From positions 1 through 64,000 of the forward strand of contig NZ_JACIDH010000003.1 in NCBI RefSeq assembly GCF_014196255.1: 64,000 nucleotides of DNA, written 5' to 3'. Below, one piece after another: positions 34,493 through 44,048 of this stretch. A program made the position numbers and the translations under genes. This DNA comes from Sphingomonas pseudosanguinis. GTDB lineage: Bacteria > Pseudomonadota > Alphaproteobacteria > Sphingomonadales > Sphingomonadaceae. The notes below the pieces were generated by a model, which saw nothing but the letters and a program-made list of their open reading frames with translations, was not told the origin of the DNA and made no database searches. Each line of letters begins with the position of its first letter. The stretch's first letter is position 1.

Positions 34493-36028
34493 GTGACCCA
34501 GCCGGTGGTGCATCTCTGGCGTCTGCTCAAATGGGGGCGGACGCTGGCGCGGCATGGCGCGCTGCGGGGGATCGAACGCGATCCCAATACGCCGGCGCCC
34601 GTGCGCCGGCTGGCGCGCGTCGCCCGTTTCGGCGCGCGCGTGCCCGCCAAGCCGGCCTATGCCGATGCGTTCCAGGCGATCGGCCCGGCGGCGATCAAGC
34701 TCGGTCAGACGCTGGCGACACGCCCCGATCTGGTCGGCGAGGAAGCCGCGCACGATCTGCTGCGCCTGCAGGACCAGCTGCCCCCCGTCCCCTTCGCGAC
34801 GATCTGCGCCGCGATGGAGGCGAGCATGGGCCGGCCGCCCTCGCATTTCTTCGCATCGATCGAGGAGACGCCGGTCGGTGCCGCCTCGATCGCGCAGGTC
34901 CACCGCGCGGTGACCACCGATGGCCGCACCGTCGCGGTCAAGGTGTTGCGCCCCGGCGTCGAGGACGACTTCACCCGCGCCATCGACACCTATCAATGGG
35001 CCGCCGCGCAGGTCGAGGGTATGAGCGGCGAGGCCGCCCGTCTGCGCCCGCGCCTGACCGTCGAGAATTTCCGCCGTTGGACGCTGCGCGAACTGAACTT
35101 CCGGCGCGAGGCGGCCTCGGCCTCCGAACTCGCCGAGTCGATGACCGCCGAGCCCGATTTCGTCGTGCCGCAGATCGACTGGGCGCGCTCGACCGCCAAG
35201 GTGCTGACGGTCGAGTGGATCGACGGGATCAAGCTGTCCAACCGACAGGCCCTGGTCGAGGCGGGTTACGACCTGCCGCATCTGGCCCAGACGCTAGTGC
35301 GCGCCTTCCTGCGTCAGGCGATCGCGGAAGGGTTCTTTCACGCCGACATGCACCAGGGCAATCTGTTCGCCCTGCCCGGCAACAAGATCGCGGCGATCGA
35401 CTTCGGCATCATGGGCCGGATCGACCGGCGCGCGCGGGTCTGGCTGGCCGAGATCCTCTATGGCCTGATCACCGGCAATTATAAGCGCGTCGCCGAGATT
35501 CATTTCGAGGCGGGCTATGTGCCCCCGCACCACAATGTCGCCGAGTTCGCCACCGCCCTGCGGGCCGTGGGCGAGCCGATGCGTGGGCTTCCCGTCAAGG
35601 ACATGTCGATCGGCATGATGCTGGACGGTCTGTTCTCGATCACCCGCGATTTCGACATGGTGACGCAGCCGCATCTGCTGCTCCTCCAAAAGACCATGGT
35701 GATGGTCGAGGGCGTGGCGACCAGCCTCGACCCCGACATCAATCTGTGGGACTCGGCAGCACCGTTCGTGCGTGAGTGGATTCGCACTGAGCTCGGCCCC
35801 GAGGCGAAGATCGCCGACCGTTTGATCGAGGATGTGCGCACCATCGCACGCCTGCCCGAACTGGTCCGCCGGATTGAGGCACGCTATCCGGCACCGGGCG
35901 GCGAGCCGCCCGCCCCGCCGCTCAAGCAGATCGAAGTCGTCCGGATCGGCGGCGGCTGGCGCTATGCGCTGTTGTCGATGGCCTCGGCGGCAGCCGGGGT
36001 CGCGGCGACGCTGGCCCTGCTTCGGTAA
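34493..36028 (+). CDS. ubiB: Ubiquinone biosynthesis kinase-like protein UbiB
   Basis: 511-residue ABC1/ADCK-type atypical kinase. KLGQTLATRPDLVGEEAAHD carries the KxGQ motif, ASIAQVHRAV the Ala-rich loop, VAVKVLRPGV the ATP-site lysine, and ADMHQGNLF and AIDFGIMGRI the catalytic and metal sites. The C-terminus ends with a hydrophobic segment for membrane attachment (LLSMASAAAGVAATLALL). GTG start. The next gene begins 2 bases on. Confidence 0.95.
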   Translation: MTQPVVHLWRLLKWGRTLARHGALRGIERDPNTPAPVRRLARVARFGARVPAKPAYADAFQAIGPAAIKLGQTLATRPDLVGEEAAHDLLRLQDQLPPVPFATICAAMEASMGRPPSHFFASIEETPVGAASIAQVHRAVTTDGRTVAVKVLRPGVEDDFTRAIDTYQWAAAQVEGMSGEAARLRPRLTVENFRRWTLRELNFRREAASASELAESMTAEPDFVVPQIDWARSTAKVLTVEWIDGIKLSNRQALVEAGYDLPHLAQTLVRAFLRQAIAEGFFHADMHQGNLFALPGNKIAAIDFGIMGRIDRRARVWLAEILYGLITGNYKRVAEIHFEAGYVPPHHNVAEFATALRAVGEPMRGLPVKDMSIGMMLDGLFSITRDFDMVTQPHLLLLQKTMVMVEGVATSLDPDINLWDSAAPFVREWIRTELGPEAKIADRLIEDVRTIARLPELVRRIEARYPAPGGEPPAPPLKQIEVVRIGGGWRYALLSMASAAAGVAATLALLR

Positions 36029-36030
36029 CG

Positions 36031-37125
36031 ATGGCGGGCAGCACGCCCCCCACCCGTCCGCGTCCGCTCTGGCTGGCCCAAGCCGGCCGGCTGACGGGCC
36101 TGTCGCCGATGGTGGCGGGCGGCGTGCTGGGGTTCGTGCTGCTGCTGATCCTGCTGGCATGGGCGACGCAAGCCCCGATCCTCCCACTGGTCGATCGGCT
36201 CGCGCCGGTGTCGGTCACGATCATCGACCATGTCCGTCACGGCCAGCCCTTCTATGCGGCGGCGATCGATACGCTGCGCGAGAATGAGCAGCCGCTCCGC
36301 CCCGCGCTGATCGCGGTGCCCCTGCCCGCGCTTCCCGTGGCGCTCGCCGCACTGCCCCCGGCGCTGGGCGACGGCCTGCTGGTCCTGTTGGGGCTGGGGG
36401 TCGTGATCGCCTGGGCGCGGCGCTGGCGCCCCCTGCTCGACCAGCCGATCGCATGGGGCCTGGCACTGATACTGGCGGTCGCGGGGCTGTATCCGCTGGT
36501 CGCCTGGCCGATGAGCGTGGTGCCGGAAAGCTGGGCCGCGCTGCTGATCGCGCTGTCGCTGGTTCTGCGGCGGCCGCAGGCGATGCCGACCGCGATCGCG
36601 CTGGGTTTGGCCGCGATGATCCTGACCCCGGTGGCGCTGCTCCATGCGCTGGTCATGCTGATCCTCGCCTGGCAGGCGCGCGCGCGGCAGGAGGTAATCG
36701 GGTGGATCATCGCCATCGCTCTGTTCCTGCTGGTGCTGGCGGCGCATGCCCATGCCCTGAATGCCGCGGTGACCGCCATCGATCCCGCCATGGGGGATAT
36801 TCTGTCGATCCTGTCACCCGGGACACTGATCGCCGCTATCGCCTCGGCCGGGGCGGTCGGCTTCCTGCCGCTGTGGCTCGTCCTGCCACTGGGTGTGCTG
36901 GCGGCCTTGGGCTGGGTGCATTGGCGGCAGCCGGTCACGCGCAGGGCCGGTGTCACGCTGGCGGCCTATGCGCTGGCGGCCGCGCTGACCGGGGGTGCGG
37001 GGTTTCTGCTGATGCTGTCGCCGCTGCTGTTCCTGGGGCTGGTCTTCGCCCCCGATGCCCTGCGTGACCTGTTCGGCGCGGTGCGCGCGCGCCGCCGCAT
37101 CACCGTGAAGCGAGTGGTACGATGA
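36031..37125 (+). CDS. Polytopic membrane protein of unknown function
   Basis: 364 residues with about nine hydrophobic segments (first near 29-46, last near 325-345) and a basic C-terminal tail ([14 protein letters not shown]). A loop near 62-90 (IDHVRHGQPFYAAAIDTLRE) is polar and would face the periplasm if the N-terminus is inside. This part resembles the first loop of some membrane glycosyltransferases, but I see no catalytic signature. It is 2 bases after ubiB and overlaps coaBC by 4, so it is part of a tight operon. Confidence 0.8.
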   Translation: MAGSTPPTRPRPLWLAQAGRLTGLSPMVAGGVLGFVLLLILLAWATQAPILPLVDRLAPVSVTIIDHVRHGQPFYAAAIDTLRENEQPLRPALIAVPLPALPVALAALPPALGDGLLVLLGLGVVIAWARRWRPLLDQPIAWGLALILAVAGLYPLVAWPMSVVPESWAALLIALSLVLRRPQAMPTAIALGLAAMILTPVALLHALVMLILAWQARARQEVIGWIIAIALFLLVLAAHAHALNAAVTAIDPAMGDILSILSPGTLIAAIASAGAVGFLPLWLVLPLGVLAALGWVHWRQPVTRRAGVTLAAYALAAALTGGAGFLLMLSPLLFLGLVFAPDALRDLFGAVRARRRITVKRVVR

Positions 37126-38315
37126 GCCATATCCTGTTGATCGTCGGCGGCGGCATCGCGGCCTATAAGAGTTGCGAGTTGATCCGCCTCATCCGCAAGG
37201 CCGGGCATAGCGTTCGCTGCGTGCTGACCGAGGGGGGCAGCCATTTCGTCACACCGATGACTCTGGCCGCCTTGTCCGAGAACCAGGTCTTCACCACCCT
37301 GTGGGACCTGAAGGACGAGGCGGAGATGGGACATATCCAGCTCAGCCGCGAGGCCGATCTGGTCGTGGTCGCGCCCGGCACCGCCGACCTGATGGCGCGG
37401 ATGGCGAACGGCCATGCCGATGATCTGGCGACGACCCTGCTGCTGGCGACCGACACGCCGGTGCTGGTCGCGCCGGCGATGAACGTCCGCATGTGGCTCC
37501 ACCCCGCGACGCAACGCAACGTCGCGCAATTGCGCGCGGACGGGGTGACGGTCATGGCCCCCGACGAAGGCGCGATGGCCTGCGGCGAATTCGGTCCCGG
37601 TCGCCTGCCCGAACCGCCCGCGATCCTGGCGGCGATCGAGGAGATGCTAAGCCCCGCCCCCGGAGCGCAACCGCTGGCCGGGCGTCACATCCTGGTCACC
37701 GCCGGCCCCACGCATGAACCGATCGACCCGGTGCGCTATATCGCCAACCGCTCCTCGGGGCGGCAGGGCTTCGCGGTGGCGGGGGCGCTCGCACGGCTGG
37801 GCGCGCGGGTGACGCTGGTCGCAGGCCCTGTGACCTTGCCGACCCCCGTCGGCGTCACCCGCATTGATGTCGAGACCGCGCGCCAGATGGCCGAGGCGGT
37901 GGAAGCCGCCCTCCCCGTCGACGCCGCCGTCATGGTCGCCGCCGTCGCCGACTGGCGCGTCGAGGCCGCCGGGCAGAAGGTCAAGAAGGATGGCGGCGCG
38001 GCGCCGTCGCTGACACTGGTCGAGAACCCCGACATATTGGCACGCGTCGCCGCCGGCCCCGATCGCCCCCGGCTGGTCGTCGGCTTCGCGGCGGAGACCG
38101 AGCATGTCGTCGACCACGCCATCGCCAAGCGCGCGCGCAAGCGTGCCGACTGGATCGTCGCCAACGACGTCTCCACAGATGTATTCGGTGGCGAGGCCAA
38201 CGCGGTCCACCTCATCACCGCCGACGGCGTCGAGAGCTGGACGCGCATGACCAAGGACGCGGTGGCGGGGGGACTCGCGCAACGTATCGCCGATGCGCTA
38301 CAAGCGCCGGCATGA
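37122..38315 (+). CDS. coaBC: Bifunctional phosphopantothenoylcysteine decarboxylase / synthetase
   Basis: 397-residue coenzyme A biosynthesis enzyme. The CoaC flavoprotein half (1-185) has [20 protein letters not shown], the PAMNVRMW motif and the [13 protein letters not shown] region with the catalytic Cys; the CoaB half (190-397) has [20 protein letters not shown] and AAVADWRVE with KKDGG. ATGA overlaps link it to the genes on both sides. Confidence 0.97.
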   Translation: MSHILLIVGGGIAAYKSCELIRLIRKAGHSVRCVLTEGGSHFVTPMTLAALSENQVFTTLWDLKDEAEMGHIQLSREADLVVVAPGTADLMARMANGHADDLATTLLLATDTPVLVAPAMNVRMWLHPATQRNVAQLRADGVTVMAPDEGAMACGEFGPGRLPEPPAILAAIEEMLSPAPGAQPLAGRHILVTAGPTHEPIDPVRYIANRSSGRQGFAVAGALARLGARVTLVAGPVTLPTPVGVTRIDVETARQMAEAVEAALPVDAAVMVAAVADWRVEAAGQKVKKDGGAAPSLTLVENPDILARVAAGPDRPRLVVGFAAETEHVVDHAIAKRARKRADWIVANDVSTDVFGGEANAVHLITADGVESWTRMTKDAVAGGLAQRIADALQAPA

Positions 38316-38761
38316 CGCTTTCCCCAATCGCGATTGCTCTCAAGCGCTTGCCCCATGGCGAAGGGCTGCCCCTGCCCGCTTATGCGACCCCCGGCGCGGC
38401 CGGCATGGACGTGGTCGCCGCCGAAAGCCTGACGCTGGCACCGGGGGCGCGCGCCGCCGTGGCGACCGGCTTCGCCATCGCCATTCCGCCGGGTTATGAG
38501 GTGCAGGTCCGGCCGCGCTCTGGACTGGCGTTGAAGCATGGCATCACCTGCCTCAACACGCCAGGCACGATCGACGAGGATTATCGCGGCGAGGTGAAGG
38601 TGATCCTGGCCAATCTGGGGCAGGAGCCGTTCGCGGTCGTGCGCGGCGAGCGCATCGCGCAGCTCGTCCCCGCCCCCGTCCAGCGCGCCACCCTGACCGA
38701 GGTCGAGACGCTCGACGACACGCAAAGAGGCACGGGCGGTTTCGGATCGACCGGGCAATGA
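38312..38761 (+). CDS. dut: Deoxyuridine 5'-triphosphate nucleotidohydrolase
   Basis: 149-residue trimeric dUTPase. Motifs in order: [42 protein letters not shown], and the C-terminal [10 protein letters not shown] arm. The coaBC-dut order is common in alphaproteobacteria. Confidence 0.97.
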   Translation: MTLSPIAIALKRLPHGEGLPLPAYATPGAAGMDVVAAESLTLAPGARAAVATGFAIAIPPGYEVQVRPRSGLALKHGITCLNTPGTIDEDYRGEVKVILANLGQEPFAVVRGERIAQLVPAPVQRATLTEVETLDDTQRGTGGFGSTGQ

Positions 38762-39177
38762 GCCTGTTGCTCGCCCTGACCGTGCAGGCCGCGGTGGCAC
38801 CCCAGACGGTCACGCCGCCCCCCGCCGCCCCCGCCCCGTCGGACCCGCCGCGCGAATGGTCGACCCTGCCCGCCATCCCGCTGCCCCCGGCCAGCGACGA
38901 CATGGTCCGCTTCGTCCGTGACGAGGTGAACGCCGGTCGCTGTGTCCGGCATCAGACGACGCAGAGCGGCCAGGTGACGGTCGTCGCCCCGCTGGCGCTG
39001 CGCTTCAACGCGGAACATGGCGTCGAGACGATCGTGCCGGTCGCGATCGGCTGTCCGACGGTCGAACAGTTCAGCGCGGGCGCGGCGCAGCGCATGGTGC
39101 GCCGCCTGCCCTACCGCGCCACGCTGACCGGCGATCGCTGGTATCGGACCGTCATCACCTATACATGGCCGGGATGA
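38758..39177 (+). CDS. Exported protein of unknown function
   Basis: 139 residues with a short hydrophobic start ([14 protein letters not shown]) and a Pro-rich stretch, so probably periplasmic. Two cysteines (RCVRHQ and IGCPTV) may pair. The region [13 protein letters not shown] to YRTVITYTW faintly resembles the C-terminal fold of TonB-like proteins; I would not name it. It overlaps dut and the next gene by 4 bases each. Confidence 0.7.
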   Translation: MSLLLALTVQAAVAPQTVTPPPAAPAPSDPPREWSTLPAIPLPPASDDMVRFVRDEVNAGRCVRHQTTQSGQVTVVAPLALRFNAEHGVETIVPVAIGCPTVEQFSAGAAQRMVRRLPYRATLTGDRWYRTVITYTWPG

Positions 39178-39932
39178 TCCTGTCCGATGACGAACTTGCC
39201 CGTTACGCCCGTCACATCGTCCTGCGGGAATTCGGCGGCGGCGGCCAGCTTCGGCTGAAGCAGGCGCGGGTCGCGGTCATCGGGGCGGGCGGCATCGGCT
39301 CTCCCGCCATCCAGTATCTCGCCGCCGCCGGCGTCGGCGCGCTGACCCTGATCGACGATGACGTCGTCGAGCCGTCCAATCTGCAACGCCAGACGATCTT
39401 TTCGACCGAGGATCGCGGCACCCCCAAGGTGGAGGCCGCCGCCGCCTTCGTCCGGCGGCTCAATCCGCATGTCGCGGTGACCACCCACCGCACGCGTGTG
39501 ACACAGGACAATGTCGCGGCCCTGCTTGCCGGCGCGGATGTCGTGCTCGACGGATGCGATAATTTCGCAACCCGGCTGAGCGTCGCCGATGCCGCGCTCG
39601 GCTTACGCATCCCGCTCGTGTCGGCGGCGGTCGGCCAGTTCGAGGGGCAGCTCGCAACCTATCGCGGCTGGGAGGCGGACAAGCCCTGTTACCGCTGTTT
39701 CGTCGGCGATGCGATCGATCAGGCCGGCATGACCTGCGCCGATGACGGCGTGCTGGGCCCCGTCACCGGCGTGATGGGCAGCCTGGCCGCGCTGGAGACG
39801 CTGCGCGCGGTCGCGCCCTTCGGTCGGGACAGCGCCGGCTCGGTGCTGATCGCCGACCTGCTCTCGATGCGGTTCCGGACGCTGGCGCTGCCCAAGGACC
39901 CGGGTTGCCGTTGCTCGGGCGTGACGGCGTGA
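39174..39932 (+). CDS. ThiF/MoeB/HesA-family adenylyltransferase
   Basis: 252 residues of the E1-like family that adenylates the C-terminus of ThiS- or MoaD-type sulfur carriers. Motifs: VAVIGAGGIGSPAIQYLAAA for ATP, DDDVVEPSNLQRQ, and DGCDNFATR; zinc cysteines CYRC and CRCSG. There is no C-terminal rhodanese domain. Whether it serves molybdopterin or thiamine is not clear from context. The start at 39174 is chosen because of its 4-base overlap with the previous gene. Confidence 0.92.
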   Translation: MILSDDELARYARHIVLREFGGGGQLRLKQARVAVIGAGGIGSPAIQYLAAAGVGALTLIDDDVVEPSNLQRQTIFSTEDRGTPKVEAAAAFVRRLNPHVAVTTHRTRVTQDNVAALLAGADVVLDGCDNFATRLSVADAALGLRIPLVSAAVGQFEGQLATYRGWEADKPCYRCFVGDAIDQAGMTCADDGVLGPVTGVMGSLAALETLRAVAPFGRDSAGSVLIADLLSMRFRTLALPKDPGCRCSGVTA

Positions 39933-40276
39933 AGACGCCCCCCGCCCCGCCGACGGGCTGGCTCGACTGGACGGGTGACAAATCCTGGATCGGCGAGATC
40001 ACCGGTTTACCCGACAGCGCGCTCCACGCGCATTTCGGCATGGCGATCCTGGTGCTCGCGGCCCTGATCCTGCGGCGCGCACCGTGGGACTGGCGATGCT
40101 GGCTGACCGTCCTGGCGATCGAGACCGCTAACGAGGCCTATGATCTGCTCCAGCCCTTCTATCCGACCGACGAGGGCAATCTGGCGGCATCCTGGTTCGA
40201 CATGTGGTCGACGATGCTGTGGCCGACCGTCATCCTGCTGACCTTCCGATGGCTCGCCCGGCGCGGGGACCGGTAG
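39929..40276 (+). CDS. Small membrane protein, paralogue of the gene at 48783
   Basis: 115 residues, GTG start overlapping the previous stop. It has two or three hydrophobic segments (about 35-50, 58-70 and 96-108). The pattern SALHAHFGMAILVLAALILR, then NEAYDLL and DMWSTMLWPTV, is shared with the protein at 48783-49097, which reads SLLHVHAGMAVLFLARIL, NEILDRL and DTANTLFWPTV. No function is known to me; the conserved His and acidic residues in a membrane setting are notable. Confidence 0.8.
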   Translation: MKTPPAPPTGWLDWTGDKSWIGEITGLPDSALHAHFGMAILVLAALILRRAPWDWRCWLTVLAIETANEAYDLLQPFYPTDEGNLAASWFDMWSTMLWPTVILLTFRWLARRGDR

Positions 40277-40288
40277 GGACAGCATATT

Positions 40289-40556
40289 CCTCCCCTGCAA
40301 GGGGAGGTGGCAGGCCGAAGGCCTGACGGAGGGGTGTCACCGCTGGTTGATGCGGTACTTTACAGAGGGATGACATGAGATGGGTCCGTCATTGCGAGGG
40401 CAGCGAAGCAATCCAATGTCCGGGCAAGACGCTCTGGATTGCTTCGCTGCACTCGCAATGACGGATTGGATTAAGCTGACGCCATCCCGCTCTATCGCCC
40501 CCGGGGGCACCCCTCCACCATGCTCCGCATGATCCCCCTCCCTTGCAGGGGAGGAA
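40289..40556. repeat. Split CCTCCCC palindromic element with another repeat inside
   Basis: The left arm (40289-40340, CCTCCCCTGCAAGGGGAGG start) and right arm (40507-40556, ending CCCTTGCAGGGGAGG) are the two arms of the element seen whole at 12737-12852, here in the reverse arrangement. Between the arms are about 165 bases instead of about 20, and these contain a different inverted repeat at 40386-40464. The 337-base gap between the small membrane gene and galU is almost entirely made of this. Confidence 0.8.
40386..40464. repeat. Inverted repeat of the GTCATTGCGAG...GCAATCC type
   Basis: A 30-base arm beginning CCGTCATTGCGAGGGCAGCG (40386-40415) is repeated in inverted form at 40435-40464 with one difference, around a 19-base centre. 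This sequence type is known as a short dispersed palindromic repeat in many proteobacteria. It is a single copy in this window. Confidence 0.85.
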
Positions 40557-40558
40557 TA

Positions 40559-40592
40559 GAAAAGGGGCGGCGACCTTTCGGCTCCGCCCCCT
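40559..40592 (-). terminator. Intrinsic terminator of galU
   Basis: On the minus strand GGGGGCGG and CCGCCCC pair around a short loop and are followed by TTTTC. It lies about 22 bases past the galU stop and directly abuts the end of the repeat element. Confidence 0.75.
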
Positions 40593-40613
40593 TCTTCAAA
40601 CGCTATAGCTTGA

Positions 40614-41474
40614 TCAGGCGAACAGCGTCTTGGCGAACTCCCGAACCGCCGGACCGATGTCGTCGCGCGCCACACCCAGCGCCAGATTCGCGGTCAGCCA
40701 GCCCGCCTTGTCGCCGCAGTCGTAACGCTGCCCATCGAAGGTGAAGCCATGGAAGGGCTGCTTGCCGATCAGCTTGGCCATCGCATCGGTCAGCTGGATC
40801 TCGCCGCCCGCGCCCGGCTCCTGCGCGTCGAGGATGTCCATCACCTCGGGCTGGAGGATATAGCGGCCCGGGATCATCAGGTTCGACGGCGCCTTGCCCT
40901 TGGGCTTCTCGACCAGCGCGGTCACCTCGGTCAGGCGGCCGTCCTGCTTGCCGGGCGAGATGATGCCATATTTGTCGGTCTCGCTGTCGGGCACTTCCAG
41001 CGCACCGATGACGTTGCCGCCAACCTGATCATAGGCCTCGACCATCTGCTTCATGAAGCCGCCGACCATCAGTTCGTCGGGCAGCAGCACCGCGAACGGC
41101 TCGTCGCCGACGATCTCGCGCGCGCACCACACCGCATGGCCCAGACCCAGCGGCTCCTGCTGGCGGACATAGACCGGGCTGCCCGGCTTCTGGCGGATGC
41201 CGTCGAGGACCGCGAGGCTCTTGCCCCGCGCCTTCATCGTGGCTTCCAGCTCGTAGGAAATGTCGAAATGATCCTCGAGCGCGCCCTTGCCGCGCCCGGT
41301 GACGAAGATGATCTGCTCGATCCCGGCTTCGAGTGCCTCCTCGACCGCGTACTGGATCAGCGGCTTGTCGACGACGGTCAGCATTTCCTTCGGCATCGCC
41401 TTCGTCGCCGGCAGGAATCGCGTCCCCAGACCCGCCACCGGGAACACGGCCTTGCGCACTTTCTTGATCGTCAT
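40614..41474 (-). CDS. galU: UTP-glucose-1-phosphate uridylyltransferase
   Basis: 286-residue nucleotidyltransferase making UDP-glucose for envelope polysaccharides. The N-terminal nucleotide motif is FPVAGLGTRFLPATKAMPKE; VDKPLIQYAVEEA and the metal-site region VLLPDELM are also clear. Length is standard. It is divergent from wecB, in keeping with a sugar-nucleotide gene group. Confidence 0.96.
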   Translation of the reverse strand: MTIKKVRKAVFPVAGLGTRFLPATKAMPKEMLTVVDKPLIQYAVEEALEAGIEQIIFVTGRGKGALEDHFDISYELEATMKARGKSLAVLDGIRQKPGSPVYVRQQEPLGLGHAVWCAREIVGDEPFAVLLPDELMVGGFMKQMVEAYDQVGGNVIGALEVPDSETDKYGIISPGKQDGRLTEVTALVEKPKGKAPSNLMIPGRYILQPEVMDILDAQEPGAGGEIQLTDAMAKLIGKQPFHGFTFDGQRYDCGDKAGWLTANLALGVARDDIGPAVREFAKTLFA

Positions 41475-41586
41475 GAAACCTCCCTGGACGAAACGGCCTC
41501 TAGCGGGATCGTTCGTCGCAACATAGTCCTTGCACCCTTGGATGCGGTTAGCGTGTCCTTAAAAGCGACAGGCTACGAATCGCCCG

Positions 41587-42717
41587 ATGACGCGTGCACC
41601 GATCCTCATCGTCTTCGGCACAAGACCGGAAGCGATCAAACTGTTCCCTGTTATCCGCAACTTGGCGGCATCGGGCGTGGCGCCGGTGCGGGTCTGCGTG
41701 ACCGCGCAGCATCGCGGGATGCTCGATCAGGTGCTGTCGATCGCCGGGCTGACGCCCGATCACGATCTGGACCTGATGGAGCCGGGCCAGTCGCTCGACC
41801 GGCTGACGGCGCGCCTGTTGACCGGGCTGGGCGCGGTGATGGATGCCGAGCGGCCTGCGATGGTCGTCGTCCAGGGCGATACCGCCACCGCCATGGCCGG
41901 CGCGCTGGCGGCCTATTATCGCAAGGTGCCCGTCGCGCATGTCGAGGCGGGGTTGCGGTCGGGCGATATCTATCATCCCTGGCCCGAAGAGGTGAACCGG
42001 CGGATGATCGCGCCGATCGCCGCGCTCCACTTCGCCCCCACCGACACCGCCGCTGCGGCCCTGCGCGCCGAGGGGATCGCTGCCGACCGGGTCCATGTCA
42101 CCGGCAACAGCGTGATCGACGCGCTGCACTGGACCCGCGCACGCATCGCCGCCGATCCCGCGCTCGCGGCCGATCTCGCCCCCATATTCGAGCGGATGGC
42201 GGGCAAGCGCATCGTGCTGGTCACCACCCATCGCCGCGAGAATTTCGGCGATGCCATGGCGCATATCGCCCGCGCGCTCGCCCGGATCGCCGCGCGCGAC
42301 GATGTCGGCATTCTCTTCCCGATGCACCCCAACCCCAATGTCGCCAGCGTCATGGACGAGGTACTGGGCGACCATCCCGCGATCGCGCGCATCGCGCCGC
42401 TCGACTATCCGCACTTCGTCGCCGCGCTCGACGCCGCGCATATCGTCCTGACCGATTCCGGCGGGGTGCAGGAGGAAGCCCCCGCGCTCGGCAAGCCGGT
42501 GCTGGTGATGCGCGAGACGACCGAACGCCCCGAAGGGGTCGCGGCCGGCACCGCTCGGCTGGTCGGCACCGATGAGGATCGGATCGTCACGGAGGTCTTC
42601 GCGCTTCTCGACGAGCCTGCCCGCTATGCCGCGATGGCGCGGGCGCATAACCCCTTTGGCGATGGTGACACCGCCGAGCGTATCAGCAGGATCATTTCCC
42701 ATGCCCTTGGACACTGA
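41587..42717 (+). CDS. wecB: UDP-N-acetylglucosamine 2-epimerase (non-hydrolysing)
   Basis: 376-residue enzyme making UDP-ManNAc from UDP-GlcNAc. Motifs: FGTRPEAIKLFPVI, VQGDTATAMAGALAAYY, HVEAGLRSGD, TTHRRENFG and TDSGGVQEEAPALGKPVLVM. The usual start and length. It overlaps wecC by 17 bases; together they would supply UDP-ManNAcA for a surface glycan whose other genes are not in this window. Confidence 0.95.
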   Translation: MTRAPILIVFGTRPEAIKLFPVIRNLAASGVAPVRVCVTAQHRGMLDQVLSIAGLTPDHDLDLMEPGQSLDRLTARLLTGLGAVMDAERPAMVVVQGDTATAMAGALAAYYRKVPVAHVEAGLRSGDIYHPWPEEVNRRMIAPIAALHFAPTDTAAAALRAEGIAADRVHVTGNSVIDALHWTRARIAADPALAADLAPIFERMAGKRIVLVTTHRRENFGDAMAHIARALARIAARDDVGILFPMHPNPNVASVMDEVLGDHPAIARIAPLDYPHFVAALDAAHIVLTDSGGVQEEAPALGKPVLVMRETTERPEGVAAGTARLVGTDEDRIVTEVFALLDEPARYAAMARAHNPFGDGDTAERISRIISHALGH

Positions 42718-43969
42718 ATTTTCCGTCACGGTCATGGGGCTCGGCTATATCGGCCTGCCGACCGCCGCCGTGATCGCGCGCACCGGCGCAATGGTGACCG
42801 GCGTCGATGTGACTCCCGCGGTGGTCGAGACGATCAATTCGGGTCGCGTCCATATCGAGGAGGTCGATCTCGACGGCCTCGTCTCGGGCGTGGTCGCGCG
42901 CGGCAATCTCAAGGCGTCGCTGACGGTCGCGGCCGCCGACGTCTTCGTCATCGCGGTGCCGACCCCGTTTACCGACGCGCACCAGCCCGACATCACCTTC
43001 GTCCTCGACGCCGCGCGCGCGGTGGCCCGCGTGTTGAAGACCGGCGACACGGTGATCCTCGAATCCACCTCGCCGGTCGGCACCACCGAGAAGGTGCGCG
43101 ACCTGATCGCCGAGCTTCGCCCCGATCTGACCATGCCCGGGCGCAACCGACCGGGGGAACAGGCCGATATCGCCATCGCCTATTGCCCCGAACGGGTGCT
43201 GCCCGGCCGCATTCTGGTCGAGCTGATCGACAATGACCGGGTGATCGGCGGCATCACGCCGCGCTGCGCGCGCAAGGCGCTAGCCTTTTACCGGCGTTTC
43301 GTGCGTGGTGCCTGCGTCACCACGACCGCACGGGCGGCGGAGATGACGAAGCTGACCGAGAACGCGTTTCGCGACGTCAATATCGCCTTCGCCAATGAAC
43401 TCAGCCTGGTCGCCGACACGCTGGGCGTCGATGTGTGGGAGGTGATCCGGCTGGCCAACCGCCATCCGCGCGTCAACATCCTGTCACCCGGCCCCGGCGT
43501 CGGCGGCCATTGCATCGCGGTCGACCCCTGGTTCCTGGTCGCCGCCGACCCCGCCAACACGCCGCTGATCCGCACCGCGCGCGAGGTCAATGACGGCAAG
43601 ACCGACCATGTCATCGCCCGCGCGACCGCGATGGTCGAGGCGCAGCCGCCGGGCCAGCCGGTCGCCTGCCTGGGCCTGGCGTTCAAAGCCAATATCGACG
43701 ATTTCCGCGAGAGCCCCGCGCTCAAGGTCGCGCAAGCCCTCGCCGAACGCTTCGGGCCGCGTATCCATATCGTCGAGCCCTATGCGACCACCCTCCCCCC
43801 GGCGATCGCCGCGACCGGCGCCGTGCTGACCGACATCGACACCGCGCTGGAAACTTGTGCGGCGATGGTCGTTCTGGTCGATCACGACATCTTCCGTTCG
43901 GTTCCGCTGGACGAGCGCAGGGGCAAGACGGTGCTGGATACGCGCGGGCTGTGGCCCGACCAGGCGTGA
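42701..43969 (+). CDS. wecC: UDP-N-acetyl-D-mannosamine dehydrogenase
   Basis: 422-residue NAD-dependent UDP-sugar dehydrogenase. MGLGYIGLPTAAVIARTG binds NAD; the STSPVGTTEKV loop, the TKLTENAFRDVNIAFANEL helix with its catalytic Lys, and the PGPGVGGHCIAVDPWF motif with the catalytic Cys are all present. It oxidises UDP-ManNAc to UDP-ManNAcA. Confidence 0.95.
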   Translation: MPLDTEFSVTVMGLGYIGLPTAAVIARTGAMVTGVDVTPAVVETINSGRVHIEEVDLDGLVSGVVARGNLKASLTVAAADVFVIAVPTPFTDAHQPDITFVLDAARAVARVLKTGDTVILESTSPVGTTEKVRDLIAELRPDLTMPGRNRPGEQADIAIAYCPERVLPGRILVELIDNDRVIGGITPRCARKALAFYRRFVRGACVTTTARAAEMTKLTENAFRDVNIAFANELSLVADTLGVDVWEVIRLANRHPRVNILSPGPGVGGHCIAVDPWFLVAADPANTPLIRTAREVNDGKTDHVIARATAMVEAQPPGQPVACLGLAFKANIDDFRESPALKVAQALAERFGPRIHIVEPYATTLPPAIAATGAVLTDIDTALETCAAMVVLVDHDIFRSVPLDERRGKTVLDTRGLWPDQA

Positions 43970-44048
43970 CGCCCCCCTGACGGCTCGCATTGCGTGGACG
44001 GGACGGGAGGACTAAGGACAACCGCCTGTTGCGGATCGACCATCACCC

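Noticed and set aside
33614..35281. Long in-frame extension of mutM upstream through ubiE and ubiB
   Set aside because: MutM needs Pro at position 2 as nucleophile, which fixes the start at 33613; the extension is antisense to ubiE and ubiB.
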